A stretch of 64,000 bases of DNA from Chrysopilus asiliformis (lineage: Eukaryota; Arthropoda; Insecta; Diptera; Rhagionidae). Shown in pieces: positions 35,027 to 45,014 of this stretch (the first letter of the stretch is position 1; every line of letters starts with the position of its first letter). The position numbers were made by a program, and so were the translations under genes. The notes below the pieces were generated by a model that saw nothing but the letters and a program-made list of their open reading frames with translations, was not told the DNA's origin and did no database searches. Where the stretch lies: the NCBI GenBank assembly GCA_964034945.1, contig OZ035961.1:92997491-93061490 (forward strand), given 5' to 3'.

Positions 35027-35172
35027 CAGAATTCGGTTGCGATAACCGAATTATACTAAAGTTCGGTTGCGGCAATCACAATATATTAAAATTCGTTTGC
35101 GGGAACCAAATTATAACGAAAATTCAGTTGCAGCAATCAAATTGTAACAACATTTTCGTTGTGGCAGCTAAA
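35027..35172 (+). repeat. Tandem array of about five ~33-bp units
   Basis: The unit approximates AATTCGGTTGCGGCAACCAA plus ATTATAACAA, with the short palindrome GGTTGCGGCAACC often intact. Units start near 35030, 35063, 35095, 35130 and 35155 with increasing divergence. Related units lie near 32025. Confidence 0.65.
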
Positions 35173-35257
35173 GTTTTAGTTAGGAGCACAACAATTCTGT
35201 TAATGTGAAGGAAAGTTAATTTTCGATCTAACGGCAAATTGAAATAAATCTTACATA

Positions 35258-36611
35258 CACGGAGAAAAATGTTGTTTCTTAATTTAAGAAACATGTTACT
35301 AAACCAATAAAAGTGGCTCAAAATTTTCAGTTACTATTATTTAGTAACATTTTTCTTGAATACAGTAACGGATTTTATGGATCACACCACCTGTTACTTA
35401 AATCAGGAAACTTGAGATTTTTACCAAAATCATATTTCTCTGTGTCAACATCATCTCGTTCCGTTACTGAAATCATGCCACTTTTGTCTTGAATTTAGTA
35501 ACATTTTCCATTAAATCATCAACATTTTCGATCCGGTATTTAGTAACATTTTTCTTGAATTAAGAAACATTTTTGCACCGTGAAATTTTCGGTTACTAGA
35601 ATTAAGAAACATGTTTCTTAATTTCAGCTGCTTTATAAAAATCGGTTACTAAAATTAAGAAACATGTTTCTTAAATTGAGCTGATTTTAAAAAATCGGTT
35701 ACTTAAATTAAGAAACATGTTTCTTAATTCCCACCGCTCGTTAAAAATCGGTTACTAGAATCAAGAAAATATTGTTTTAAATTTAGTAACGACAATCAAT
35801 AAAATTTTCGGTTACTAGAATCAAGAAAATATTTTCTAAATATTTATCTTCTTTTATAATTCGCATATAAACAGCAGAATAGACATATAAAAGGAAAAAT
35901 AATCGAACTGAAATTAACTAATATTTAGTAAATATTAGTTCATTTTTTTTTTGCCATAAACCGTGCAATCGGCTTTGAGGTTTTCGGGAGAAATCCTCGA
36001 ACCGATACCATAGTTTAACTAGTTAGGAAACCTAGGAATTTTTACGTGTTCCTATGTTGGAGTAAAGTACACCGATATACTCGCATAGTTTATACTAGTT
36101 AGGAATCGTAGGGCTTTTTACGTGTACCTACGTTGGAGTAAAGATAACCGATATACTCTGGACGCGGTTTTTCTTTCTTTCCTATGGCTAAATTACCAAC
36201 AAAACACAACACATGTAAAACCTAGCCACATTTTCATACACCAACCAACACATGCAATCTTCCGACAGCGGAAGCATCTGAAATTAAGAAACATGTTTCT
36301 TGATTTCAGTAACCGATTTTTAAAGAGCGGTCGAAATTAAGAAACATGTTTCTCAATTTAAGTAACCGATTTTGATAAAGCAGCTGAAATTAAGAAACAT
36401 GTTTCTTGATTTTAGTAACCGATTTTTAAAGAGCGGTCGAAATTAAGAAACATGTTTCTCAATTTAAGTAACCGATTTCTATAATCAGTTTAAAATGAAG
36501 TAACATTTTCTCCATATAAGTAACCGAAATGTTACTAGATTTAAGAAACATGTGTATTAGGGCCATACGCTACCACATGTTTCTTAAATCTAGTAACATT
36601 TTTTCTCCGTG
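35258..36611. mobile_element. Large TA-flanked foldback element with palindromic ~53-bp repeats
   Basis: TA lies at 35256-35257 and 36612-36613. The ends read CACGGAGAAAAATGTT and, inverted, CACGGAGAAAAAATGTT. Each arm carries several units of about 53 bp. Each unit contains the palindrome AAGAAACATGTTTCTT and the phrase ATCGGTTACT or its inverse. Three full palindromes lie in the left arm (near 35605, 35657 and 35710) and four in the right (near 36287, 36340, 36393 and 36446). The centre has an imperfect tandem duplication of about 76 bp (36005-36160). There is no transposase. It ends about 360 bp before the SMYD4-like start codon. Confidence 0.8.
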
Positions 36612-36972
36612 TAGTTTAGACTACAGTGTTTATTAATTAAAAAGCGTTTAGAATTTAATTTAACATCAAATCTTAAGAGAAATGTGGAGAACGCACAAAT
36701 GTTTGCCCAACAAAGAGTAAACATCGAAATTCTACGTAGAAAAACATTTCAATTGAAGAAAATCTAAAAATAAGAGTGGAAAACTATGGAAACCTCCGAG
36801 AATAGAATCTTAAAAGATGCAGCAGACTGAGGTTGATCTCAATACTCGCCAGTTTTCCCTCGCGCGTGATCATTATCCAGTAAAAATAATATTTGAGGTT
36901 ATTATATTCGGCAAAACATAATTTAGTGAAAGAAAAATTGATTATTTGCCCACAAAAATTGAAAATATCGCA

Positions 36973-39900
36973 ATGAATTTGAATGAAACCAATGGCTTTT
37001 TCACGGAATACTATCGGAAAATAAAAGAATCGATTTTAGAAGATGAAATCAATACGAAATTTGGTGGACTTACATCAGATTCAGATCGTGTAGCTTTTAT
37101 CAGTCAATTAGATACGGTTCGTATTGAAAATTTATGTATAAAAAAGGAATTTAAAGGTAAAAGTGCTGAAGATGCTCAACGTTGCAAAGAGATGGCGAAC
37201 AATGCATTTAAAAATAAAAATTGGATGGAAGCTATGATGCTATATGGAAAAGCGTATACTACAATGCCGGCTGAAAATCGTAAGTACAATTTTTGAGGTG
37301 TGAGGTAACAGTTTGAAATAACATTTTTTTAGGGTCAGATATTTCGATTTTGCTGGCCAATCGATCTGCAGCCCTATCTCACATGGAGAAATTCGATGAT
37401 GCTCTGGAGGACATTTCTCGATCACTATCCTTTGACTATCCCAAGGAAATGCGCCATAAATTGTTTGAAAGGCAGGCCAAATGCTATTTGGCTAAGAAGC
37501 AATACCCGGAAGCTCTAGTAGCTTTTAAGTAATTTGATTTTAATTTAAATTTTTTAATTCCCCTGAAATTGTATGCGCTTGAAGGAAAACAGTCACAGCG
37601 CTTGATGATTGTAAAATGCCATTGGATAAACGAAGTAAAATTGAACGAGATTCGATGGTGATGATAAAAATGCTAGAAAGTGACAAAAAAATGGCAAAGG
37701 ACGTTTCACAAAAAGGCAAAGAGATAGACAGCAGATTTTTAAGTGACGCTATTGGGTTCGACTTTAATGACAATGAAGGACGATTTGCATTTTCCAAACG
37801 GAAAATTCAGGTGGGGGATGAAATTTTAGTGGAACGGCCGAATACTTTTGCTGTTTTGAAGGCTCATTGTAAAACACATTGTCAGAATTGTATGAGAAGG
37901 TATACGAAAATGTGGATATTGTTAACGTGTTTCTTCTTATATATAAATTTTCAGGACGATCACTCCTATTGCATGTGATAAATGTGTCGATATTGTTTTC
38001 TGTTCGAATAAATGCCTGGAAGAAGGCATGGTTTACCACAAATACGAATGTGGGATACTTCCTATTCTTTGGCGTTCGGGCGCTTCAATTAATTGCCATA
38101 TGGCCATGAGGATGATTGCAGCAAAACCTCTGGAATATTTTTTGAAACTACAGGATTCTATTGACAACGAAATTCCCATCGATCAGTTGCGAAAGTAAGT
38201 AAACATTTTTTTTTTAATTTTTTTATATCTTTGTATAAATTTTTCTCTCATTGGTTACCTCTGTTGTGGTAACTTTTGAATCATACGATTGGTTTTGAAG
38301 TTTTCTGTGCTCCTTAAATGATCTCGCAGAAAAATATTTGCCAGTAAAAAACCGCCTTCCTCTCCCTGTAAAACCCCTCCCCTACTATCTTCTAGATTGC
38401 TTAAGGGATTTTGATCGGATTTTTACCATTAGATAGGTCGTGTCTTTAGAAAATTTTCTTATCACCTAAATCTACCTACCCCTTTCCTTGTGACCCACGA
38501 TCTCCTAAACGGCTAATATAATTTTCACCAGGTTTTTATTAACAGATAGGTAGTTTTTTGCGCAAGACAAAAGGTAGAGGAAAAAAGGTCATACAAATGT
38601 CCGTGATATCCCAAATTTTCTTATTTTGCTTGTATTTCGGAAAAAATTGCAGTAAAGGTCGTTGATTACAAATCTAATGTCAGAAATTAGAATTTTGTAT
38701 TTGAAGGTTTGGTAAGGATAAGGTAGCCATCCGTTCTCTTTTCCCCCGAACTCCATCTTGCTTGTAAAGGCGTCCGGGTACGTCCGGAGACGTCCGGTCT
38801 GGCAACGTTCGGGAAGGGTTTTTGATTGTGTCCAGGGTATTTAGATGTGTCCGGGAATATTCGAGTCAATTAAAAAGTTTACTTCGTAAAACCAATACGT
38901 TAAAAAGCACACAACACGAAGAGTGAGACTTTCAATTTCAAGGTAAAGTTGACCTCGGAAAGCCAAATATTTCGTCTGCGGCGCATTTCTCCGACAAATT
39001 CTAATTAAGACGTGTGTTTTTCATCAAAATAGTTTGTCTACAGTTAATTTATTTTCGTTTCTAAACATGTTTTGCTCTAAAACATGGTTTTATAGTCCAC
39101 CCAAAGAGAAAAAAAGCAACAGATGTCTCTCTTGTGTTTATTATAATTTATAAGTTATTTTTTTTACATTTTGAGCGTGTCCGGGGTTTTGATCGCTATG
39201 TACAGGGTTTTTGCCCATGAATCCTAGGGATAACATTGTTTTCTCAACAATTATTGTATAAGGTTATTTCTGGATTTTTTCAAACAAAATGCATTAATTC
39301 GGCAACGACGGGTCCACATTCTAAATATTCTTTAAATGAATTAAAAATTTTATGTAAATCTCTTGGTGGTTTTAGTCTAAAAATAAAAACATCCCTTTAA
39401 GTTTCTCAAATGTTTTCTTTCGTCTGATAATAAAAACACCATAATACTTAAATAACTAAATATTGGTTGTTTCATAAAATAAAATATTATTAATTTACAA
39501 AAAACATTTCATGACTTTCAGATTACCAGAAAACGACTATAGACGGGTTTGTAACCTCGTGAGGCATGAAAAACACCGAAAAACATCGAGTTTCTTTCAA
39601 TACTCAATTATGGCGAATTTTCTAAATTCTCTGCTTCGTGAAGGTGGCTATTATGCTGGATCAAAAAATCCCAAAGATGTAGAATTTATTGGAGGGCTAA
39701 TTCTCAGGAATCTGCAGTTCCTTCAATTCAATACTCATGAAATATTCGAACTGCATGAGTCGAAAGCAGGAGAAGCTGAAAAGACCGTCTTTATCGGTGG
39801 CGGAATTTATCCAACGTTGGCATTATTCAATCACTCATGTGATCCTGGAATCGTAAAGTAAGTATATTTTTGGATTTCGTATGTTATAATTGAATAGCTG

Positions 39901-42016
39901 AATGTATGTATGTCTCAGGATAGTTCAAAAGTCAAGGAATATAGATATTTTCCTTTGAAGAGTGTTTATACCCGTATGTTTCACCATACGGGGTATGTTA
40001 ACTTTGCCTTACCGTTTGTAACGCCAAGATCCCGTTATCACACACACAAAAATGAATTACACCAGTGTGTTTAGAATGGTAAAAATAATTAATTTTTGCA
40101 TGTCCGTCCGCCCGTCCCACAGTGTGTCATCTGACCAATCTAGGTGGACAAAAGTCATTACCAGATTTCCACCAATGAGCTAAAAACTGATGTAAACAAC
40201 ACCTTCAAACTTCCAAAACCGACTATGGTTTATGTCTCACATCTAACGGTAATTAAGGATAAGGATTTAAAGTTGAGTCAATGGTTAAGTGCAATTGTAA
40301 TTATACGCCAGTCACATTTTCGTAAAATACATGTTATTTTTTCCTTGTTTCATAACTTTCGAAGTCTGGAAATAACATGTACCCACATGTACCCGGGCTA
40401 AATTTTGCATATATTCTAGCTGCATCATTTTTCTTTATAATAGTATAAATTTTAGCCAGCACACTCAAGTTCAACTATTTTTTTTTTGTTTTTTTTAAGA
40501 AAACCTTTACTGATAACTGATACCTCGGATTCCGATGAGGAACGTTACTTATAAAATTATTTTATTATTATGAATATTATATTCAATGTAAAAGAATGTA
40601 TTTTAAGATACTACGATTCTTACATTTCTTGTATTATGGATTTTTTGGTTATTTTAGTATTTTTTTCGAATTTTTTTAACTTCATAATCCTGTAACTAAT
40701 TTGCTTAAAAAATAATAAAGAGAACATTAGAAAAATGATTTATATTATTTTAATACTAACAAACTAATTGATACGAATGCAACACTGCCGAAAAATAATA
40801 TTGTCCAGCTAGGTTGTTCTACGCGACACACTGTGCGTCCGTCTGTCCGCCCGTCCGTCTGTCCATCTTATCAAAAAAGTCCAAGAACAAAAGTTATTTA
40901 GGATATGATTCTACATAAAACTCCCATACATCAAAATCCGATTGGAATAAATTTTTAAAAATCTTTTTGAAAAGTTTGACTTCAAAGTGGAATTTTGATA
41001 CAACTGTTCGAATTTTGATACCAATACGGGTTTTCAATAATTGCCAGATTGGCAATTATAGCTTTGGTTATGTTTTTATTAGTCAAATTGGCAGTACAAA
41101 ATCCGTTTTGGGAAAAATTATGAGGATGTCCGTGTATCTTTGTGTCGGTCTGTCGTCTATCTCTTTGTCTGTTTGTCGGTGTGTCGGTCTGTCCGTTTTA
41201 CGTATTTTAAATAACTCGAGAAGGTGTTGAGCTAGCGACTTGAAAATTTTTGTAAATTAGTTTTATAAAAACCGTAGTTTTCTATCAAATTTTGCAAGAG
41301 TAACAGATATCTCCTACACAATTTTCCACAATTATGCAGAGGAAAATTTTGTGTTTATCGCAACTAATTTTGCTTATAAACTCGTAAACAAATTTTTCTT
41401 TAAAATTCTAGATACTATAACGGCGTTGAAGTACACGTGAGCGCCATTAAACCGATTGAAAGTGGACAAGTTGTAGCTGAAAATTACGGTCCTTTATACA
41501 CACAGGAACGAGTTGAAGATCGACGAGAAAAATTGCAGGAACTTTATTGGTTCGACTGTGAATGTGTGGCGTGTATTGAGAATTGGCCACGGTACGAGGA
41601 AATGGATAATAGTTCAATCCGTTTCCGATGCGACGCCGATGAGAAATGCCCAAATGTTATCCAAGTGCCAGCAAATTGCAATGATTTTATGGTGAAATGT
41701 GTCGAATGTGGACAATTTACAAATATCCTGAAGGGTCTGAAAGTTATGCAGGTGAGCTGTAGCTTTTTATTTATAAATTTTGTGCCCTTAATCGATTTAA
41801 TCGTTAATAAATTTTCAGGATACTGAATCAATGAGTAAAACGGCTAGACGTTTGTATAAAGCCAATGACGTTGTAGGTGCTTTGAAAAAATATATTGACA
41901 TCCTGAAAATTATGTATGAAGTCTTAGCACCTCCATTCAATGATTTTTGCCAATGTCAGCAGCAAATCAAAGACTGCATCCTGCATTTTGGCAATCGTTA
42001 TGTAATTTCTGAGTAA
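36973..42016 (+). CDS. Smyd4: SMYD4-like TPR/MYND/SET protein lysine methyltransferase
   Basis: Seven exons: 36973-37279, 37333-37528, 37585-37899, 37955-38194, 39522-39857, 41412-41751 and 41819-42016. All have GT-AG junctions and consistent phases, giving 643 aa. TPR-like helices cover about residues 65-175. The first part of the split SET domain is near 222-258. A MYND zinc finger follows, with C267, C270, C279, C282, C288, C292, H300 and C304. The SET motif NHSCDP starts at about 456, then VVAENYGP near 490-500, and a post-SET CECVAC. Family knowledge: SMYD4 proteins methylate lysines using S-adenosylmethionine and act in heart and muscle development. Human SMYD4 is about 800 aa, so the C-terminal part is shorter here. 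Introns 4 (1.3 kb) and 5 (1.55 kb) are swollen; intron 5 holds nested transposons. The third acceptor, at 37584, has a poor pyrimidine tract. The ATG at 36973 is the first in frame. Confidence 0.92.
39968..41085 (+). repeat. Dispersed element R1, copy B, split by a Transib-like insertion
   Basis: Matches copies at 18865-19432 and 44426-45010 from the CCCGTATG start to the TTGCCAGATTGGCAATTATA end. The match is interrupted exactly at 40118-40835, inside the CCGTCCGTC microsatellite. It lies in intron 5 of the SMYD4-like gene. Confidence 0.8.
40118..40835. mobile_element. Transib-like non-autonomous element with CACAGTG termini and CGTCC duplication
   Basis: CGTCC at 40113-40117 and 40836-40840 flank 718 bp. 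The element begins CACAGTGTGTC and ends with the exact inverse. The arms then match loosely (CCAATCTAGGTGGACAA against CAACCTAGCTGGACAA). Five-bp GC-rich target duplications and CACWRTG termini define the Transib superfamily, the relatives of RAG1. It interrupts repeat R1 precisely, which fixes both ends. No transposase remnant was seen inside. Caveat: the host site is a CCGTC microsatellite, so a CGTCC match could arise by chance. Confidence 0.75.
41100..41370 (+). repeat. Dispersed repeat R3, copy 1
   Basis: Shares ATTATGAGGATGTCCGTG, a TCGGTCTGTC microsatellite, GTTGAGCTAGCGACTTGAAA and TGTAAATTAGTTTTAT with 53262-53530 in the same order. It ends about 40 bp upstream of SMYD4 exon 6. A minus-strand fragment lies at 2190-2235. 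Confidence 0.65.
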
Positions 42017-42043
42017 AACTTTTATTAAAATATGGAAACACAC

Positions 42044-42049
42044 AATAAA
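42044..42049 (+). terminator. Probable polyadenylation signal of the SMYD4-like gene
   Basis: AATAAA lies 28 bp past the stop codon, followed by T-rich sequence. The position is typical, although the region is AT-rich. Confidence 0.5.
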
Positions 42050-42880
42050 TTAATTTTTATGAGTTTAAAAATTTTTGAAATTTTTTGTTTTAGTTGTAGT
42101 AAAATATTACCTTCTTATGGTTAATAGAATTAATAGGAAACACTAGTCCTTTTTTTCGTTCAACTAGGAACAGAGTAAATTCAGTAGGGTGTAAAAATTT
42201 AAAATAAAAACACAATAAATATTCAATAATAATAATAATAATAGATTTTTATTAGAATAAATAAAGATATTTAATGCAAAAGTTTCTATACAGTTTTAGC
42301 TACCACATTGATTCTGTTCTGTTATTCATCATTATTTAATTACCAATGTTAATACTTGTTTAATGTAGCCACAACCTATTGAAACTTTGTAATTATATTT
42401 GCCATTACCCCCGAAACAATTACAACTTATTACATAGAGGTGGAATCGAAATATTCATTATTGATTGCATCATCATTATTAATTATACAAATTATTAAGT
42501 ATTAAACTTATCAATTATAATACACGTAATTAAAAAAAAAAAGATTTCATTTCTTCGATTAAAAATACTACAACATAAAAAGAAAATAAAATAAAATTAA
42601 AAAAAAGCTCATTACTACATTTATACGAATTACATTTAAAACGCAATAAAAATAACCACTAAAATTTCAATGAGAACAACATATTTGGTTTTATGCGCAT
42701 TTTAAATAGAATTATTAGAATAACGGTGCCAATTCTTGACAATTTTTTTATGTTTATGCAAACAGTGTGCAATATACTAAATACGGCTGTTAAATTCAGA
42801 GTAAGAAAAAAACACTTCTCTTTCGTTCTTTTGTTTCTTTTAAATATAGAAAATAAATGTATAAAAAAAAGTAAATCTAA
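42050..42880. other. Spacer between two convergent genes
   Basis: AT-rich sequence between the SMYD4-like and aquaporin stop codons, likely containing both 3' UTRs. Short open frames at 42659-42913 on both strands have no family resemblance. Confidence 0.5.
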
Positions 42881-42881
42881 T

Positions 42882-43803
42882 TTAAAAATCGTACGATGAC
42901 GCCTCATCGTCACCCTTTCGCAATTTGAAGAGTAACCTGTAGATTACACCAGCTAAGATTCCTCCCAATAATGGACCGACCCAGTAGATCTAATAAATGG
43001 ACGACAATTATTTTTTTTTTCCTGTAAGAAAATTAGAATAAAATTTTCATTTTACCCAATGATTCTCCCAGAAGCTCATTACAACCGCTGGTCCAAACGA
43101 TCTGGCTGGATTCATACTTGCGCCTGTGTATTTAATCTGAAAGTAGTTAATATTAAAATATGTTTTCAGTTTTCGAAAAAAAAAACTAATTTGGAAGATC
43201 TAAAAAGTTTATAATGATGATGTTTTCACTACAAATTTAGAGATCTTTTAATAAATTCCTCTACTTACAGCTGCTAAATGTCCAGCAGTGATGGACAAAC
43301 CGATAGCTAGTGGAGCTGATCCTTTAATATCACTGCGTCGAGAATCGCAAACTGCTTGGACGACAAACACCAAAATGAATGTGATTAGTGCTTCGATGAG
43401 TATTCCTTGACCGGCCGACAGTAAACCGTTGATATTTGTATTACCAAAATCAGGTGGAATCAGTTCGGAGGGTGTCGCTACCTAAAATTTGAAGCAAATC
43501 GAAAATTACTAGAGTGTATTTTTTCAGAGCCTGTGATATTTTTGTGCAATTTCAAAAACGTGTAAAAAACCATGCAAGATGGGAATGTCACTGTTCACAA
43601 ATTTTAGGTTTTGCGAAAACAGAAATTGTGGTCCCATCAAAATGAAAATTCAAACTCACTTTAATGAGAGCCGCGCCAGCGATTGCGCCAATACATTGAA
43701 CGACCATGTAGAAAATTCCTTTCAAAATGCTGACTTCACCAATGATCATGAAGCCAATTGTAACGGCTGGATTTATGTGACATCCGCTGACATGTCCAAT
43801 TGC
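42882..43803 (-). CDS. Drip: Drip-like aquaporin water channel, 3' four exons
   Basis: Exons 43803-43660, 43481-43269, 43136-43056 and 42989-42882, all phase 0 with GT-AG junctions, encode 181 residues and a stop. The first NPA loop is in [13 protein letters not shown], the second in [13 protein letters not shown]. His in TAGHLAA and Arg in NPAR are the selectivity-filter residues typical of water-selective AQP1-type channels. The C-terminus [12 protein letters not shown] closely resembles Drosophila Drip, as I recall it. The protein transports water across plasma membranes, notably in Malpighian tubules. About 60-70 residues (transmembrane helices 1 and 2) must lie upstream, at higher coordinates, since the first exon here starts at an acceptor. 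I could not find them up to the window end, so the intron is long, the exon lies outside, or the gene is broken. Confidence 0.9.
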
Positions 43804-44026
43804 CTAGAAAAATTAATTAAAATTAAAAATTATTGTTTATCGTTTTCATTGAATTACGAGTATGTTACAAAAAATAAATATTGTGTGTGTGAGTCTTGAA
43901 GTTTTGGAAGTATTGTTTGGGTTCTAAGATTTCGTCTGGATTAGTCATAAATTTCGATTGGGTGGTTTTTTTTGGTGCAAAGGGGAAATAAAAAAATGAA
44001 ACGCAGAGTCTGCAAAACGAAATCAG

Positions 44027-44258
44027 GGCAACAATCATGTATTCCGACGCGTCTCTGTCTTTCGACTTCGACGCAGTTTTTAACTCTTGACTTTGTTATA
44101 TCTGCAGCTTGAAATTTCGCGGATACGTCACTATTAATCGGAACGTGATTCTGACTGTCACTCCAGCAAATTTGAAGCTGCTGATATGGCGAAGTCAAGA
44201 GTTAAAAGCTGTGTCGAAGTCGAAAGACAGAGACGCGTCGAAATACATGATTGCTGCC
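44027..44258. mobile_element. Foldback MITE upstream of the aquaporin exons
   Basis: The arms GGCAACAATCATGTATTCCG and, inverted, GGCAGCAATCATGTATTTCG pair and continue through GACGCGTCTCTGTCTTTCGA for about 95 bp, with a central spacer. CAG lies next to both ends (44024-44026 and 44259-44261), a possible 3-bp duplication. No coding region. Confidence 0.7.
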
Positions 44259-44425
44259 CAGAAAGCAGTAAATCTGCTGTGATTTCCTATGGCTGCTTTA
44301 AATAGCGTTGGGTGCGGAGCATATCGCCGCACTATTGAAGATATGTCGAGAAATGTAAAAGATATCAATTTACGGTGCAAGGCAAAAATGTGAAGAATTT
44401 TATTGTCTTTATTTTACATTTAATT

Positions 44426-45010
44426 ATTATACCTGTATGGTGAAACCAAAGGATATAATAAATTTGCCTTACCGTTTGTAACGCCAAGATCCCGTCATCA
44501 CACACAAAAATGAATTACACCAGTGTGTTTAGAATGATAAAAATAATTAGTTTTTGCATGTCCGTCCGTCCGTCCGTCTGTCCTTCCGTCTGTCCGTCTG
44601 TCCGTCAGTCTGTGGCGCGGATTGCGAGCGCACGGATTGAGCTAGAGACTTCAAATTTTACGCAGATTCGTTTTTCGTAAAATTCAAGGCTTTGAGCAAA
44701 AATGGACCATTAGGGGGGTACCCCCCATACGAACGAAAACGTTTTTTGCGAATATCTCAAAAACGGTGCATCTCATAAAAAAAGTGCAAGAACAAAAGTT
44801 ATTTAGGATATGATTCTACATAAAACTCCCATACATCAAAATCCGATTGAAATAAATTTAAAAAATCTTTTTGAAAAGTTTGACTTCAAATTGGAATTTT
44901 GATACAACTGTTCGCCGTTTACTTAAACTTCGAACAATGCCATATCACCATACGGGTTTCTAATAATTGCCAGATTGGCAATTATAGCTTTTGTTAGGTT
45001 TTTTTTCTAT
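44426..45010 (+). repeat. Dispersed element R1, copy C
   Basis: The uninterrupted copy that shows the full structure: TACCTGTATGGTGAAACC start, a TCCG microsatellite at 44560-44618, GCGCGGATTGCGAGCGC, GGGGGGTACCCCCC, and the terminal hairpin TTGCCAGATTGGCAATTATA. It is in the same orientation as copy B, 3.3 kb away. Confidence 0.75.
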
Positions 45011-45014
45011 TTGC

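Noticed and set aside
36946..36972. Upstream TTG as start of the SMYD4-like protein
   Set aside because: A TTG start is not expected in an animal nuclear gene; the in-frame ATG at 36973 is the natural start.
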